The notes below the pieces were generated by a model. That model worked only from the letters and a program-made list of their open reading frames with translations, searched no databases and was not told where the DNA came from. A program made the position numbers and the translations under genes. A DNA stretch of 64,000 nt from contig NC_134019.1 in the NCBI RefSeq assembly GCF_040712315.1, forward strand, positions 38,903,873-38,967,872. Reading direction: 5' to 3'. How positions within the stretch are numbered: position 1 is the stretch's first letter; the number at the start of each line of letters is the position of its first letter. Source of the stretch: Castanea sativa (lineage: Eukaryota > Streptophyta > Magnoliopsida > Fagales > Fagaceae). Shown here one piece after another: positions 25,826-37,137 of this stretch.

Positions 25826-26962
25826 CTCTTAAAAAAAATAGTAAATATAGAGTATAAAGTACTACATTATGAACTAAAAAGAGAGCAATATTATTTTTTT
25901 ATAAGCCTATTAATCAAAAAAGTAAATAACTATTGATATGAGGACTATTTATGGGTTATTATAAGATGGTTATTGGCTTACGTTTTTTTACTACATATAA
26001 CTATAGCCAAGAGTCTTATAGCTTAATTGCTATTTCTTCATATTCAAAGTATTTTGGATCTAGGGGAAAAAGGCTACCATACGAGAGGTTGGTACCCTTA
26101 TTAGATAGATAAAAGTCGAGTCTCCTAATGTAGAGTTTAAACGTTGAACCATTGCTCATGTGGTATCCATGATCACACATGACTACCTTGCCTTTAAAGA
26201 AAAAATCTTCAAAGAAAGTCAAATAGTCAAAAACTATCCTTTTTATCTTGTTTATCTTTTTGGCAAATCTTTGCCTAAAATAGAAGATAACTATATTTTC
26301 TTTGTCCAATTTTGTCTTACCCCCCCCCCCCCAAAAAAACCCCTAGCTTCTTACATTTTTTTTGGGGTAAATTGATAGTTTTTATTTTATTTTAATTTTT
26401 AATAATTCGATAGTTATAAGCGGAAAGGGATTGAAGTTTTGAACTTTGGCTGTTTCAAATAGAAACATTAAGAAATACGATTTGAGTTACAAAACTCATG
26501 GTAACTAGCTTTTGACTAACCCTTAAAGGGTTGTGAAGTTGGCTAGATACGAAAATTGGTTCCAACTTCAAAATGAAATTGTCTTTGCTTTAAGAGAGGA
26601 TCAACCTCACTCCTAAACCTAAACAAGAGCAAGATTTGAATGTGTGGGGTTTACAAGAGAGCATGAAGTGCAAATTACTTTCTTGGTTTTTGTATTAAAC
26701 TATTAATAGGGTATTATTTTGGTAGATTTATGAAATACTAACTCAATGGATTGGTTGGTTGCAATTAAACACAACCAAATACAAAAAGCTCATAGCAAAA
26801 GAGTAAGGGATTGTACATGGAGATCACTTCTCATGAAGTGGAAGTCACTAGTTTGAACCTCTCATTCTCTCTCTCTTAAAAACAAAAATTTATAAGATAA
26901 TATGAGTACTTAAAAAAAAAAAGGAGATTTTTTTTTTGGGTTTTTTGAGTTGGGATGAATAA

Positions 26963-27193
26963 GAGTATGTTTGGGATCCACTTATTTTGCTGAAACTGAA
27001 AAATTTTTGCTAAAAGTATGGTAGATAAAGGGAAAAATTAGTTGAAATAATACAGTGAAACCTATAAATAGTATCAAAAAGTATAGTGAAACTTATAAAT
27101 AGTATCAAAAAATACATTGGGGTCATAAATAGTATCAAAAATAAGTTGACTATAGTAAAATAAGTCGACAAAAAAATCTATCCAAGCGCAACC
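26963..27193. mobile_element. TAA-flanked MITE (copy 2)
   Basis: A 231-bp non-coding unit is flanked by TAA at 26960-26962 and 27194-27196. The ends read inward are GAGTATGTTTGGGATCC and GGTTGCGCTTGGAT. The body shares tattttgctgaaactgaaa and repeated cctataaatagtatcaaaa blocks with 9674-9874. TAA flanks and TGTTTGG-type ends suggest Tourist/PIF-Harbinger. Confidence 0.65.
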
Positions 27194-27331
27194 TAAAGAG
27201 TGTTTTTTTTTTTTTGGGGGGAAAAACTGTTGGTTGAACTAGAAACAGACTATAAATGAACCATACCTGAATTGTCTATTTGTCAAACTGTACAAGCTTT
27301 GGATCTTAAGCCTATCCATAGACCAATAGTA

Positions 27332-27344
27332 AGCCCATTGGGCC
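27332..27344. promoter_or_regulatory. Inverted pair of site II (TGGGCY) elements, NDUFB9 promoter
   Basis: AGCCCATTGGGCC holds TGGGCC on the plus strand and TGGGCT on the minus strand, back to back, 107 bases before the NDUFB9 start codon. Site II elements are bound by TCP factors and are enriched upstream of plant nuclear genes for mitochondrial and ribosomal proteins, which fits this gene. The motif is seen; use is inferred. Confidence 0.5.
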
Positions 27345-27450
27345 AAACAAAAAACGCAACAAAACGCTGTCGTTCCGATTGTGGATTTGACAAATTTGTA
27401 ACTCACAACCTGACTCAGAGAGCAGCAGAGAGAGAGAGAGAGAGAGAAAA

Positions 27451-30400
27451 ATGAGCTTGACATCAACAGCAGGGTACGTAGCTCGGAGAGCAGCACAGAG
27501 GGAGAGGGTTCGGATCCTCTACAGGCGAGCCCTCAAAGACACTCTCAACTGGGCCGTTCATCGCCATCTCTTCTACCAAGATGTACCCCCCACGATCGAT
27601 CTCTCTCTCTTATAAAAAAAAAACCTCAATTTTTCATTTCTTTATTTCAATCTTAATCACTGAGCTTCTCTCGCTTTTTTTTTTTTTTTTTTTTTTTTTC
27701 AATTTGTGAATTCTGAAAATTTTCTCTCTCTCTCTCTCTCGCAGGCTTCGGAGCTCCGAGAACGTTTCGAAGTCCACAAACACGTGGTTCGTTTTCTCTC
27801 TCTTTCTCGCTTCTATTTTTATATCTTAATCAATTTCTATTTTTTCGATTAGGAATTTGATATTTTTAGCTCATAATGTAGTACTATATTTGTTAAAAAA
27901 AAAAAAAAAACCAAAATTATAGCCGAAAAATAAAGAATGAGAAATTGTATGATTAATTAACGGGAACTTATGCGTGTAAATTTAGTTTTCGCTTTGATTT
28001 ATTTATTTATTTATAAATTAAATGCTGTATTGGCCCCTAATTGGAGATTTAGGAGATTCTGCATTGTTCTAAACTTTGGTTAATAGATTTATTTTGGGTA
28101 ATTTGGGACTATGGCTTGATTGTTGTTGTTGGAGCAAATATATATATAGTATAGATTGTATTAATTGATAAGTTACACATGCAACCAGTGGGTCTTGAAC
28201 ACGTGATCGTGTTTTTATGGTTAAAGCATGAGTCTTTTTTGTTTGAAATTTATTAGGAATCACCCGGAAAAGAATAAATAAGTGGGCACATTTGGAATTG
28301 GTTATAATCTGTATGATAGTGTATCAGTTTACCAATCTTTTTATGAATTTATTGTTATTTAATTGATTAGCCCATCAGGGGTGCGTGTCCCTGAATTACT
28401 CGGAAACTGGTTTCTTGTGGGTAGGGTTAGTTGCTCGTAGGTTTTATAGACTAAAAGCAAGTCCAAAGGGCCCTTTTTTAGAAATGTTCCTTACACTTTC
28501 AAAAGAATTGTTGTTTACGGTTTTAAATATAAAGTCACTGCCTTTTTTTATTATAAGTTCCGGCTCCAAGAAGAGGGGGAATTGAAGATTCTAACTATTG
28601 ACCTCCCTTTCGTGACATTTCTCATCTGTCTTATGACTGTAAATATTGAAGTGAGAAGCTCATTTTTGATTCGAGATGTTACATTAATGTTGGTTGATAA
28701 TCATAAAATAATGTGATAGCAATTTTGAAAAAAATGCTATAAGAATAAAAACTATATGATGTTTTCTTTCTGTTATATTTCAATTGTGTATGATTTGAAC
28801 TAAAATGGTGATGTGAGCTATGCAACATCTTTTGCTCACAGTATATACAATATTTAGTTTCATTTTTTCCTTGGTTAATTTTTCAGATCCTACTGTTGTT
28901 TTTATATGAATATAGAACACAGATAACTGCGCTAGTTTGCTTGATACACTAATGTGTATTGTGTGAAGCAGTGGTCTGTTATAAATTGTATAAATGATGA
29001 CAATTGTAATAACACTAGTAATATGATGATGACGACAACAATTTCCATTACTCTATTCAAATATCGGGAGTTGACAACGCATCTTTGTTACTTAACTATG
29101 TTCCTTATGTTGCTACTCTGTCTTTTGATATTTATTTTTATTTTGGTGGTGGATTCACAGGAAGACCCTGACACAATTGATAGAATGATAGAAGATGGTG
29201 AAGCACAGTACAATAAGTGGCGACACCCTGATCCTTACATTGGTAAGCGGTACAGTGGAAGCTCCAGGATTTAAATTTCCTGTAGGGCACAGTTTGTTGG
29301 TGTTTGTAATGCAGAGGTTAAAAATACAGGAACTTGAACTGTCGCACCTCATTGAGAGATCATGAGCGTTTTGTTCTGGCATGTTGACCATACTTTTTAA
29401 AAGATCCAAAAATTATGGACAAAATAGGAAGTCCATGTGTCATACGCTTGGATTCTAACATGTATAACAAGTTTATGATCCTTGTAAAAATGGAGTTCAT
29501 ATAATGTTAGTGACGTTAGACAAATTTACATGCTTTGACATGATGATTAAGGCATTTGCAAATATTTATAAAAATCTATTATGTTATATACAGACTGTTT
29601 TGGTGTTGCTCTTATTTCTATTATATGGACTCAGTTAATTTATGTGATTTTGAAAATACTCTCAAGTGGTGCTAATCTTTATACTTTTAAGTCTACCCAT
29701 TCAGTTTGCAGCTCACTTATTTCTAATTTCAATTTTATTTTCCTTCTTTATGTACAGTCCCTTGGGCTCCTGGTGGTTCCAAGTTCACTCGAAATCCAAC
29801 TCCTCCATCTGGGGTAAATTATCAAGATAATTCATTATTTGGTTATCATTCTGTTTTCCTACATCTTCCCACTAGTTTTTATTTTCTCATTTCATGGACA
29901 TGATATCGAATCACTTCCTTATTCGCTTTTTACATTATGTGTTGTATGACTTGCATTCTTGTTACTAGGTATGCACATAGCATCCTATATATTTATTAAG
30001 TGATAAATTTAACCCTGGTAATTATAAGGTCCAAAAGAAGCAAATTAACATCACTTAATCATCCAAACTGTGGTTAAATTTGACTTTTTTTTTAAATCTT
30101 TCTGTGTGTGTGTGATATGTCATGTAAATGGGAGAATTAGGAATACTGAATTTATGGAAATGGGTACCTATTCTTAAACTTGGGCATTCTCTCCCCCCCC
30201 CCCCCCCCTTTTTTTTTTTTCTCTCCCTGGTCTTTTTCTTTTGCTGGAAAACATTGACGTGTTTTCTACCTATGTTGATTGTGCAACTGTGGGCATAGAA
30301 AATGCTATTCATTCACTTGGGCAATTTCTTATATATGAGTGTTTCTCCCTCTGCCTCATACATGGCATTCCAATACTGGAATGTATAGTGCAAGAACATT

Positions 30401-30693
30401 TGGAAAGGAAAGAGGGAAGTTCATTGTGTTTCAGAAAAGGGTTGTGCTTTTCATGCATTGTTTTAACTATTTACCTTTCAATGATGTTCCATAATTGCTC
30501 AGTTTGTAAAGTATAGTGTTAGTACCGTGTATTGGTAGATATTTCAGAGCATTCAGTAGCCTCTAGACTTCACCAGAGTTGCACGTTGGGCAATGTGATT
30601 TCTATATGTTTTGATTTATTTTGTGATATTTTGTTGTTCATGCAGATTGAGATAGTATACAACTTTGGTCGGGAAGATCATCTAGAAGATTAG
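27451..30693 (+). CDS. NDUFB9: NADH dehydrogenase (ubiquinone) 1 beta subcomplex subunit 9 (complex I B22, LYR protein)
   Basis: This is an accessory subunit of mitochondrial complex I, on the matrix side of the membrane arm. LYR-motif proteins bind the mitochondrial acyl carrier protein. Exons: 27451-27582, 27745-27786, 29161-29242, 29758-29813, 30646-30693, joining in frame to 119 residues, close to the usual plant length of about 117. Residues 1-44 include the LYR motif (RVRILYRRALKDTLNW). The central part reads YNKWRHPDPYI, then PWAPGGSKFTRNPTPP, and the end is IEIVYNFGREDHLED. The ATG follows a GA-rich leader. Introns are rich in T and CT runs. A second sequence able to act as last exon lies at 31616-31663. 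Confidence 0.93.
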
Positions 30694-30994
30694 AACCTGC
30701 ATCCTTTTTTCAGCAATAAATAAAGGTTGGTTATACGATTAGTTCCTTGACGTATTTTATTCTGCAGTTTTTCTTAGTTTAGGATTGAGTTTGTAAGTTA
30801 ATTAGCTTTTTGAACCACCTAAGCGTGTTGTGAATTATTGATGTTTTTCAAATATGAATGCTGGCATCATTGCCAGAGACTTAAATGAACATGAAAACGA
30901 AAGCAATGGATTGTAGGTCAACATGGATCATGTTCTTTGAGGTAGCATTAGGGATGATTGATGTTGATTTGTTGGGAAAAATAACATGTAAGAA

Positions 30995-30995
<1 letters not shown>

Positions 30996-31092
<97 letters not shown>

Positions 31093-31165
31093 ATAAATAA
31101 TGTAAGATATGCAATGTGTGTTCAGTCCCCTCGAGAATTTATGTTAGCTCAACTGGTAACATCTC

Positions 31166-31203
<38 letters not shown>

Positions 31204-31280
31204 GTATATAAATAATGTAAGATATGCAATGTGTGTTCAGTCCCCTCGAGAATTTATGTTAGCTCAACTGGTAACATCTC
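30996..31280. repeat. (TA)n/(TATG)n tract with a perfect 75-bp duplication
   Basis: A TA/TATG tract (30996-31095) is followed by a 75-bp block (31091-31165), a second TA/TATG tract and the same 75 bases again (31206-31280) without a mismatch. The block ends in the first bases of a SINE. The arrangement suggests recent unequal exchange or slippage through the TA tracts. Confidence 0.85.
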
Positions 31281-31395
31281 GTCATCTAATAAGGGACTTA
31301 GGTTGAAATTTCGTATTACACCAAAATCAATTGGCATTTTGACTTGATTTTAAAGAGCAATCATCTTAGAGGAGACACCATTGGTAGTTTGGTAC
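31256..31395 (+). mobile_element. tRNA-derived SINE, second copy
   Basis: It begins tagctcaactggtaacatctc and is related along its length to the SINE at 25668-25825, including ccaaaatcaattggcattttgacttgattt and aaagagcaatcatc. The B-box (taggttgaaatttc) is decayed. A truncated first end is present in the duplicated block at 31145-31165. Confidence 0.5.
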
Positions 31396-31521
31396 AAATC
31401 CTATTGTATCTTTAAAATGAATGTTAGCAATGTGTTCCATGAGCCGGTTCACACACATAAGCACATCTTATGTAGTATCACACATGATGGTCTAATGGAA
31501 CTATGGGGTATGGAAGCACTT

Positions 31522-31561
<40 letters not shown>

Positions 31562-31615
31562 TTGCATAAGATTTTTTGTATTGATATTGGCTTTGTGATT
31601 TCATTACTGATGCAG

Positions 31616-31663
31616 ATTGAGATTATCAATGACGATGATGATGGTCAATGCTGGTATCTTTGA
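31616..31663 (+). other. Possible alternative last exon of NDUFB9
   Basis: After a good acceptor (actgatgcag, 31606-31615) the sequence reads IEIINDDDDGQCWYL then TGA in the phase needed by the NDUFB9 donor at 29814. The true last exon begins IEIVYN after ttcatgcag, so this looks like a duplicated terminal exon 970 bases downstream. It would give an acidic tail instead of NFGREDHLED. The same block recurs at 36017. Whether it is spliced is unknown. Confidence 0.4.
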
Positions 31664-32206
31664 TGTATTTCTATTTGATGCCAAATGGAGTCTTTGAACC
31701 TTGTATGCTTTGAGATGTTCAGTTGATCATTTATGTGTATTTGGTTTTCCATTGAAATGGATGGTTGAAAGAACCAAAATGCTAGCTTAACGTGCTACAT
31801 AATTTCAAGTTCAATTCTGTCGAACCTGTCTTCTTCCCTCTGAAGGAAAGATTTTGCGGCCCAGGTGGGTAACTGTGCAATATTGATGAAGGTCTATACC
31901 ACCATGATGAGGAAAACCTTTGGTCATTGACCTTGAACCCGAAGCAAAAAAAGCGATTAAATTATTTACCGGATCAAATCAAACTTTCACATAGTCAACG
32001 TAGTTTGTTATGAAGTATATTTGGTACCGTTACGGGGATTACATATTAGAGAACACCCAAGCAAGAACGACAATAAAAATTTGTGGAGGGATATAAATAA
32101 TATTTAATTAACTAGAAATATAAAGGATAAAATATAAAATTAGGCAATCACATAAATTGAACTATAAAACACATAAAGCATTAAATAAAAAATAGTTATG
32201 AATTTG

Positions 32207-32250
<44 letters not shown>

Positions 32251-32709
32251 GTTGAGAAAGTAATGAATTTGAAATATGGAATGCTATTATTGTACTTTAA
32301 AACACTTTCAATAGAATTTTGAGATTCAAGCTTGCAGTAATCTAGATTGAAGGTTACAAAGAGATGAGAGAGAAAACGAAAGGTTACTAGAGATTTTATG
32401 GAGAAAAATGGTGGTGCTTCTTCTATCAAGAGGTGCAATTCTTATAAAAGTATACTTTGTTGAAATTTTATTTTTAGTCTTCATTACCCATGATTGACTT
32501 GTTGACTTTTTTGTTATCTTTATTTTGTCTTTGATTTTCATGAAAGCTTTGATTTTCTTTTAATCATGAAAGCTATTCGGGGATATTTTTTAATCACTTT
32601 TGAACTTTGAATTTGGATGACGAAGAATGCTTTTCTATTTGTTCACTTTATTTTATTTTATTTTATTTTAAACTTTAGTTATTTTATTGAGAATTAAAAA
32701 AGAAAAAAG

Positions 32710-32759
<50 letters not shown>

Positions 32760-33700
32760 CAATTAGCAAGTTATGATTGATAAAAAATATAAAGTTGAAT
32801 ATAAAAAATGAGATAGCGGATTTGTATTCTTTTAGATGGATGTTTTGTTTTTGTTGATTGCATTTTGGAATTTGCTAGATTCTCTTTCTTTTTTATATTT
32901 TTGAAATTCACTTATAAATTGTAATCGCGTGAGGGATGGATAAAGATTAGAATTTGACAATTGACATATAAAAAGTTAAATTATTTCATTTACTTTAAAA
33001 CACACTACATTTATTTATTTATTTTTATCTATTCCTCCTATGCACATACAGAATTAAGAAAGTTACTGGCTCCCTCAATCTCAACTTTCACCAATCTCTA
33101 TCTCTCCCCTCTCAAGTCTAAATTTTGACGTTACTCTTAGTGGTACAGAGACTGGAAACTAAGAAACCATTGAAGAAGAAGAAAAAGATCAAGTATGGTG
33201 GTGTTGTTGTGTTGGCAGTTTGAGATATATTTGAAAAAAAAAAAAAAGAATTGTGAGAAATGGGGATTTGAATCTAAGTTCTCTCATGAGAGAGACCAAG
33301 CAATACCACTAAACCACAAGACTCTTATAGCAAAGCAAGTTATAATTTATAAAATTGAAGTTGAGTTGTGTTTGATAGTAATTTAGTCAATTTGAGGTGA
33401 CTAGGGAAAATAAAATTTTTGAGATTAATTTTCTTCTTAACTTTTATTATTCATCTTAAATACAATAGGAATTAAGGCCAATGATGACAATTACTAGTTG
33501 AAAAACAAACTAAGATAATACCTATCACTAATCCTAAAAGCTAGCAACCAATACTTATTGAGATAACTTCTATCACTAAGCCTAATTTATCTAACCCATC
33601 ATCCCTGGTCATAATAGAATATGATCAAACTTTACCGAGAAAAAAATAAATATATAACCAAATTTTTTTGGTTGATGATTGGAAGAAGAGAAACTAGGCA
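31664..33700. other. Intergenic DNA
   Basis: No supported gene. It holds (TA)n tracts at 32212-32245 and 32726-32758, and a TTTTA run at 32646-32670. A reverse-strand tRNA/SINE-like stretch lies near 33255-33340 (gattcaaatcc-type B box on the minus strand). The short Lys/Ile-rich ORFs are low complexity. Confidence 0.55.
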
Positions 33701-33739
33701 TTAAAGAATAAAGAACAGGAAAATAATATGTTCTACTCC

Positions 33740-34136
33740 ACGGAGAGAGAGAGAGAGACTGAACCGCACGCTAAAGATGAGTGCAAGCGTCGTATCACCT
33801 ATCAACCTCAATTGGTACATAGAAAAGTAGAAGAATTTCCCTTCAATGCAGTTCATTCCTTGGCCCCTTTGAGCCAATACTCACATGACACGATGTAAAT
33901 ATAATCATCATTGTGCCAAAACATCTATCTCATAATACTAAATTCACCATTAATAACATTCATGGTGGTAAAAAGAAATGGATCGAGACATCTTAATTTT
34001 GGAACTAGTCTATAGCTCAAACAATATCCATAAACGTAAAACTTTTCATACTTGAACTTAATATACATACATAACCATAAGTTAAGCTTTTTTCAATTAA
34101 GCTTACTTCAATTTTTTCATTTTTCTTTTGGCTTAG
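33740..34136 (+). promoter_or_regulatory. Conserved upstream block of array gene A
   Basis: Starting at a GA run, this block (accgcacgctaaa, caattggtacatagaa, cccctttgagccaatac, taatcatcattgtgcc) recurs ahead of gene B (36700-37137) and gene C (46115-46734). It is therefore the promoter and leader region duplicated with each unit. The last 40 bases before the B and C start codons are almost identical, while A is more diverged. No specific factor site is claimed. Confidence 0.5.
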
Positions 34137-35432
34137 ATGGATGATGAAGTATTGAGAGTCGAGGTGAAGAAGATGAAGATGAACCGAAGAGATACTGCAG
34201 CTGTATGTGCAATAGCCCTGCGTATAACAGGGTCTCTAATCACCATGGTCCTGCTCTTATGGACCATTCGCTCTGGGGTTGAAATTGCTACTGAAACTGA
34301 AGCATTTATGGATTATGAATATAGCCAGTGGGCTTTCCATGTTGGAGTTGTGACCATGTTCTTTGGTTTCGTGTTTTTAGCTCTTGGAATTCCCATTCTA
34401 GCAGACTTGACACTAAAATTGACAGAACAGTTGGAGCAACAAGAGGAGGAAAATGGCACTCATCAAGGTAACAACTTGAAGCTTGAAAGCTTACATCCTT
34501 GTATATATATTAAAAAAAAAAAACCTGAAAGCTTACATATATATTTAGTTTTCCAGGAGTAATCATGCAGATAGGATCATCATATCAATTTAGCGCTTCA
34601 TTTCTCTCTCTACTTCTCTCTCTATTTATCCATAGCTAGTAAATGAATTGTATTGTGAAAATCCAGAAAGAAAAATTCTGGATAGGAAAGAAGAGCCAAG
34701 ATGAATACCACAAGCTTACTTTTGGGGATTTAGAACTTTTATTTTATTTTATTTTATTTTATATTTTATAATTTTATATAGGATTTTTTGGATTGTCTTG
34801 TACAACCTCTATTCGATAGAAAATTTGGTAGAAGCATAAATGAATTAGATAATATTATAAATATTCTTGATATATAAGTCACTGCTGCTGACAAACTTAG
34901 CCAGCAGTAAGAGTTGTTTTTTTGATAATTCAGCAGCAAGAGTTTTGTGTAGGATTCTTTTCATGACATTTTATATACAGCAAGCACTAACGAAACCAAA
35001 CAAGTATCATTTCCATAGGTATGTCCTGTGAGCTTTTCCCAACATTTGCTCTCACATCTCTGCTTGTACATTTATCTCTTCAAATTTTCTTATTGAAAAT
35101 ATCATTACATAGAAAACGAGGCAGCAAGGGAGATGATGAACCGTGAAGTCATTGGTGGTATCCTTGTGAATGTGATCACAGCCTTTATGCTTTTGTGGGG
35201 AATTTACACTGGAATTAGACTTGCAATGGAACCTAGAGGAGATAGCAAATACCATTTCCTAACTTTCTCGATTGGAGTTATCACCATTGTCTTCGGTTGC
35301 TTATATTTCATCTTTGGACTCGCAATAACACTGGAGCTAGCTTTGGACTTGTCTAGCAGGTTGCAGCAGAAAGAGAAAAAGGGAAGCAGCATTCATAAAG
35401 GCCACAAAAAAAATGTTAAGTGTTTTGTTTAA
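34137..35432 (+). CDS. Array gene A: four-segment membrane protein of unrecognised family, 216 residues
   Basis: Exons 34137-34467 and 35113-35432 join in phase 1. An in-frame TAG just before the ATG fixes the start. The protein has a charged N-terminus (about 1-22), then membrane segments at roughly 24-44, 68-90, 122-142 and 164-188. The two halves resemble each other: LLLWTIRSGVEIA / LLWGIYTGIRLA, then VGVVTMFFG / IGVITIVFG, then a tail rich in Gln, Glu and Lys (LEQQEEEN / LQQKEKKGSS). It is an internally duplicated two-segment module with cytosol-type charged tails. Unlike B and C it lacks the extra middle exon. The acceptor may instead be gcag ending at 35123, also in phase. I do not recognise a named family and claim no function. 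Confidence 0.65.
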
Positions 35433-37137
35433 CATTACCAATTTATCCTACATCTTGTATTATTGCCAATATATACTTCTCAATTTATTTACTTCTGATT
35501 CGATAAAGAATGAGTTCAGGCCATGCAACAAAGTCAATTCATGGTTTGGGAAACTATCTTACATTACAAAAAACCATATCCTATCCTATTTTCTGACTGC
35601 TTTAGCTTTCTAAAGATATGCATCCCCAACCTTATAATTCCTTGCCACATCATTCCTATAAGATGGGAGCAAAACTTTACATACAGGATCTCAGTTCTCC
35701 TATTTCAGATATATTAATATATATTTAATAGTTGGTCAAAAGAAGAAAGGATGCACTGTAAAATAGCTATTCATATATATTAATCTAGAAGATGTTAATA
35801 TAATCTTTGAAGTGTTTGGGAAGTGTATAATGTTAGATATACATGTGTGTTGATGTTCAGTCTCCTTAAGAATTTATGTTAGCATGCGCGCACACAAACG
35901 TATCCTATATGTAGTACCACAATTAATGGTCTAATGGAAGGACTTGGTCTCTCTCTCTCTCATTTGCATAAGATTTTTGTTTTGATTTTGGCTTTGTGAT
36001 TCTGTTACTGATGCAGATTGAGATTATCAATGACGATGATGATGATCAATGCCAGTGTCTTTTAAGTTTGATGTATTTTTATGTGATGCGAAATGGTGGT
36101 TTTGAACCTTGAACGCATTGAGATGCCCATTGATGTGTATTTGGTTTTCCCTTGAAATGGATTATTGAAAGAACCAAAGTTTTAGCTTAACATGCTTCAT
36201 AATTTCAAGTTCAGCATAATTTGTTTAATGAATAACTTTAATTCTATTATTTGTCTTCCCCCTCCAGAAGAAGATTTTCCGATCCTGGTGGACACCAATG
36301 CTACATTGATCCGAGTCTTATCCATTAACAAAAGCTAACTTTAAATTATATTTGATTTGATTAACAATTGAAGTGTTACTTTTGGTGGGTTTCATGAGTC
36401 TTAAAGGCTACTAGTAAATGTATCGAATAACTAGATGAACTTGACATATCAAATAAAAATTTATCTCAACTCCTTCTCACCCATTACTAATAGAACTCTA
36501 AAAATATTTCTTGGTATTGACGAAGCAGGTAATAAATTTTAAGAATGAATCACTTTTTAGAGATCCCAGCGGAAAAATTTATAGGAAAATCATATATGAT
36601 CAATTTTTTTTGGGGGGTTGATGCTTTGAAAGAGAAAAACCAGGAATTAATAAAGAACAGAAAAACCATATGTTCTAAATTTGTTGTATCACGCTAGAGA
36701 GAGAGAGAGAGAGGCTAAACCGCGTGCCAAATTGGTGCATAGAAGAAGTCAGAGATTTTGCCTCCATTGCAGTTCCTTTCTGGACCCCTTTGAGCCAATA
36801 TCTCACAAGGGCTTTACCCCATCTAATCATAATTGTGCCAAACATACTGCATCTCATAAAACTAAATCGCCATTAATAGTAATATCATTCTATATGGAAA
36901 ACAGAAATGGCAAAAAGACATTTCAAGTTTTGAAACTACAATGGCTCAATCTCAATTCTCAAACCGTATCCATAACAATAAACCTAAAAGGTTAGGCTTA
37001 ACTTAGTATTCACAGATAACCATAATGTTTAGTACCGTTTTTATTTTGTGTTAAGAGTAGGCGTTTCCAAAAATCTTACTTCAATTTTCCTCTCTTGGAT
37101 TCATTTACCTTGTGCTTAATTCTTTCTTTTGGCTAAG
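35433..37137. other. 3' flank of unit A and 5' flank of unit B
   Basis: The first 300 bases (tggtttgggaaactatctta and onward) are the conserved downstream block of every unit. Bases 35830-36300 duplicate the region downstream of NDUFB9 (31100-31850), including a tgcag plus IEIINDDDDD block at 36012-36046, so the first array unit carries part of the NDUFB9 flank. The stretch from about 36670 is the promoter-side block of gene B. Confidence 0.55.

Larger units (their letters stand above)
25206..27330. other. Intergenic DNA between two divergent genes
   Basis: It separates the leader of the minus-strand small-protein gene from the NDUFB9 promoter. It contains a SINE (25668-25825) and a MITE (26963-27193), both listed separately, and a poly-C/poly-A junction near 26320-26340. 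The minus-strand 97-codon ORF at 26016-26309 has no recognisable domain and is not supported. Confidence 0.55.

Noticed and set aside
26016..26309. 97-codon minus-strand ORF
   Set aside because: Composition is mixed but there is no recognisable motif, no neighbouring exons and no promoter signal. It is not supportable as a gene.
29581..29817. ORF spanning the fourth NDUFB9 exon
   Set aside because: Different frame from the conserved exon 29758-29813; mostly intron sequence.
30881..31114. ORFs on both strands with long Tyr/Ile runs
   Set aside because: They are translations of the (TA)n and (TATG)n tract, with no real coding signal.
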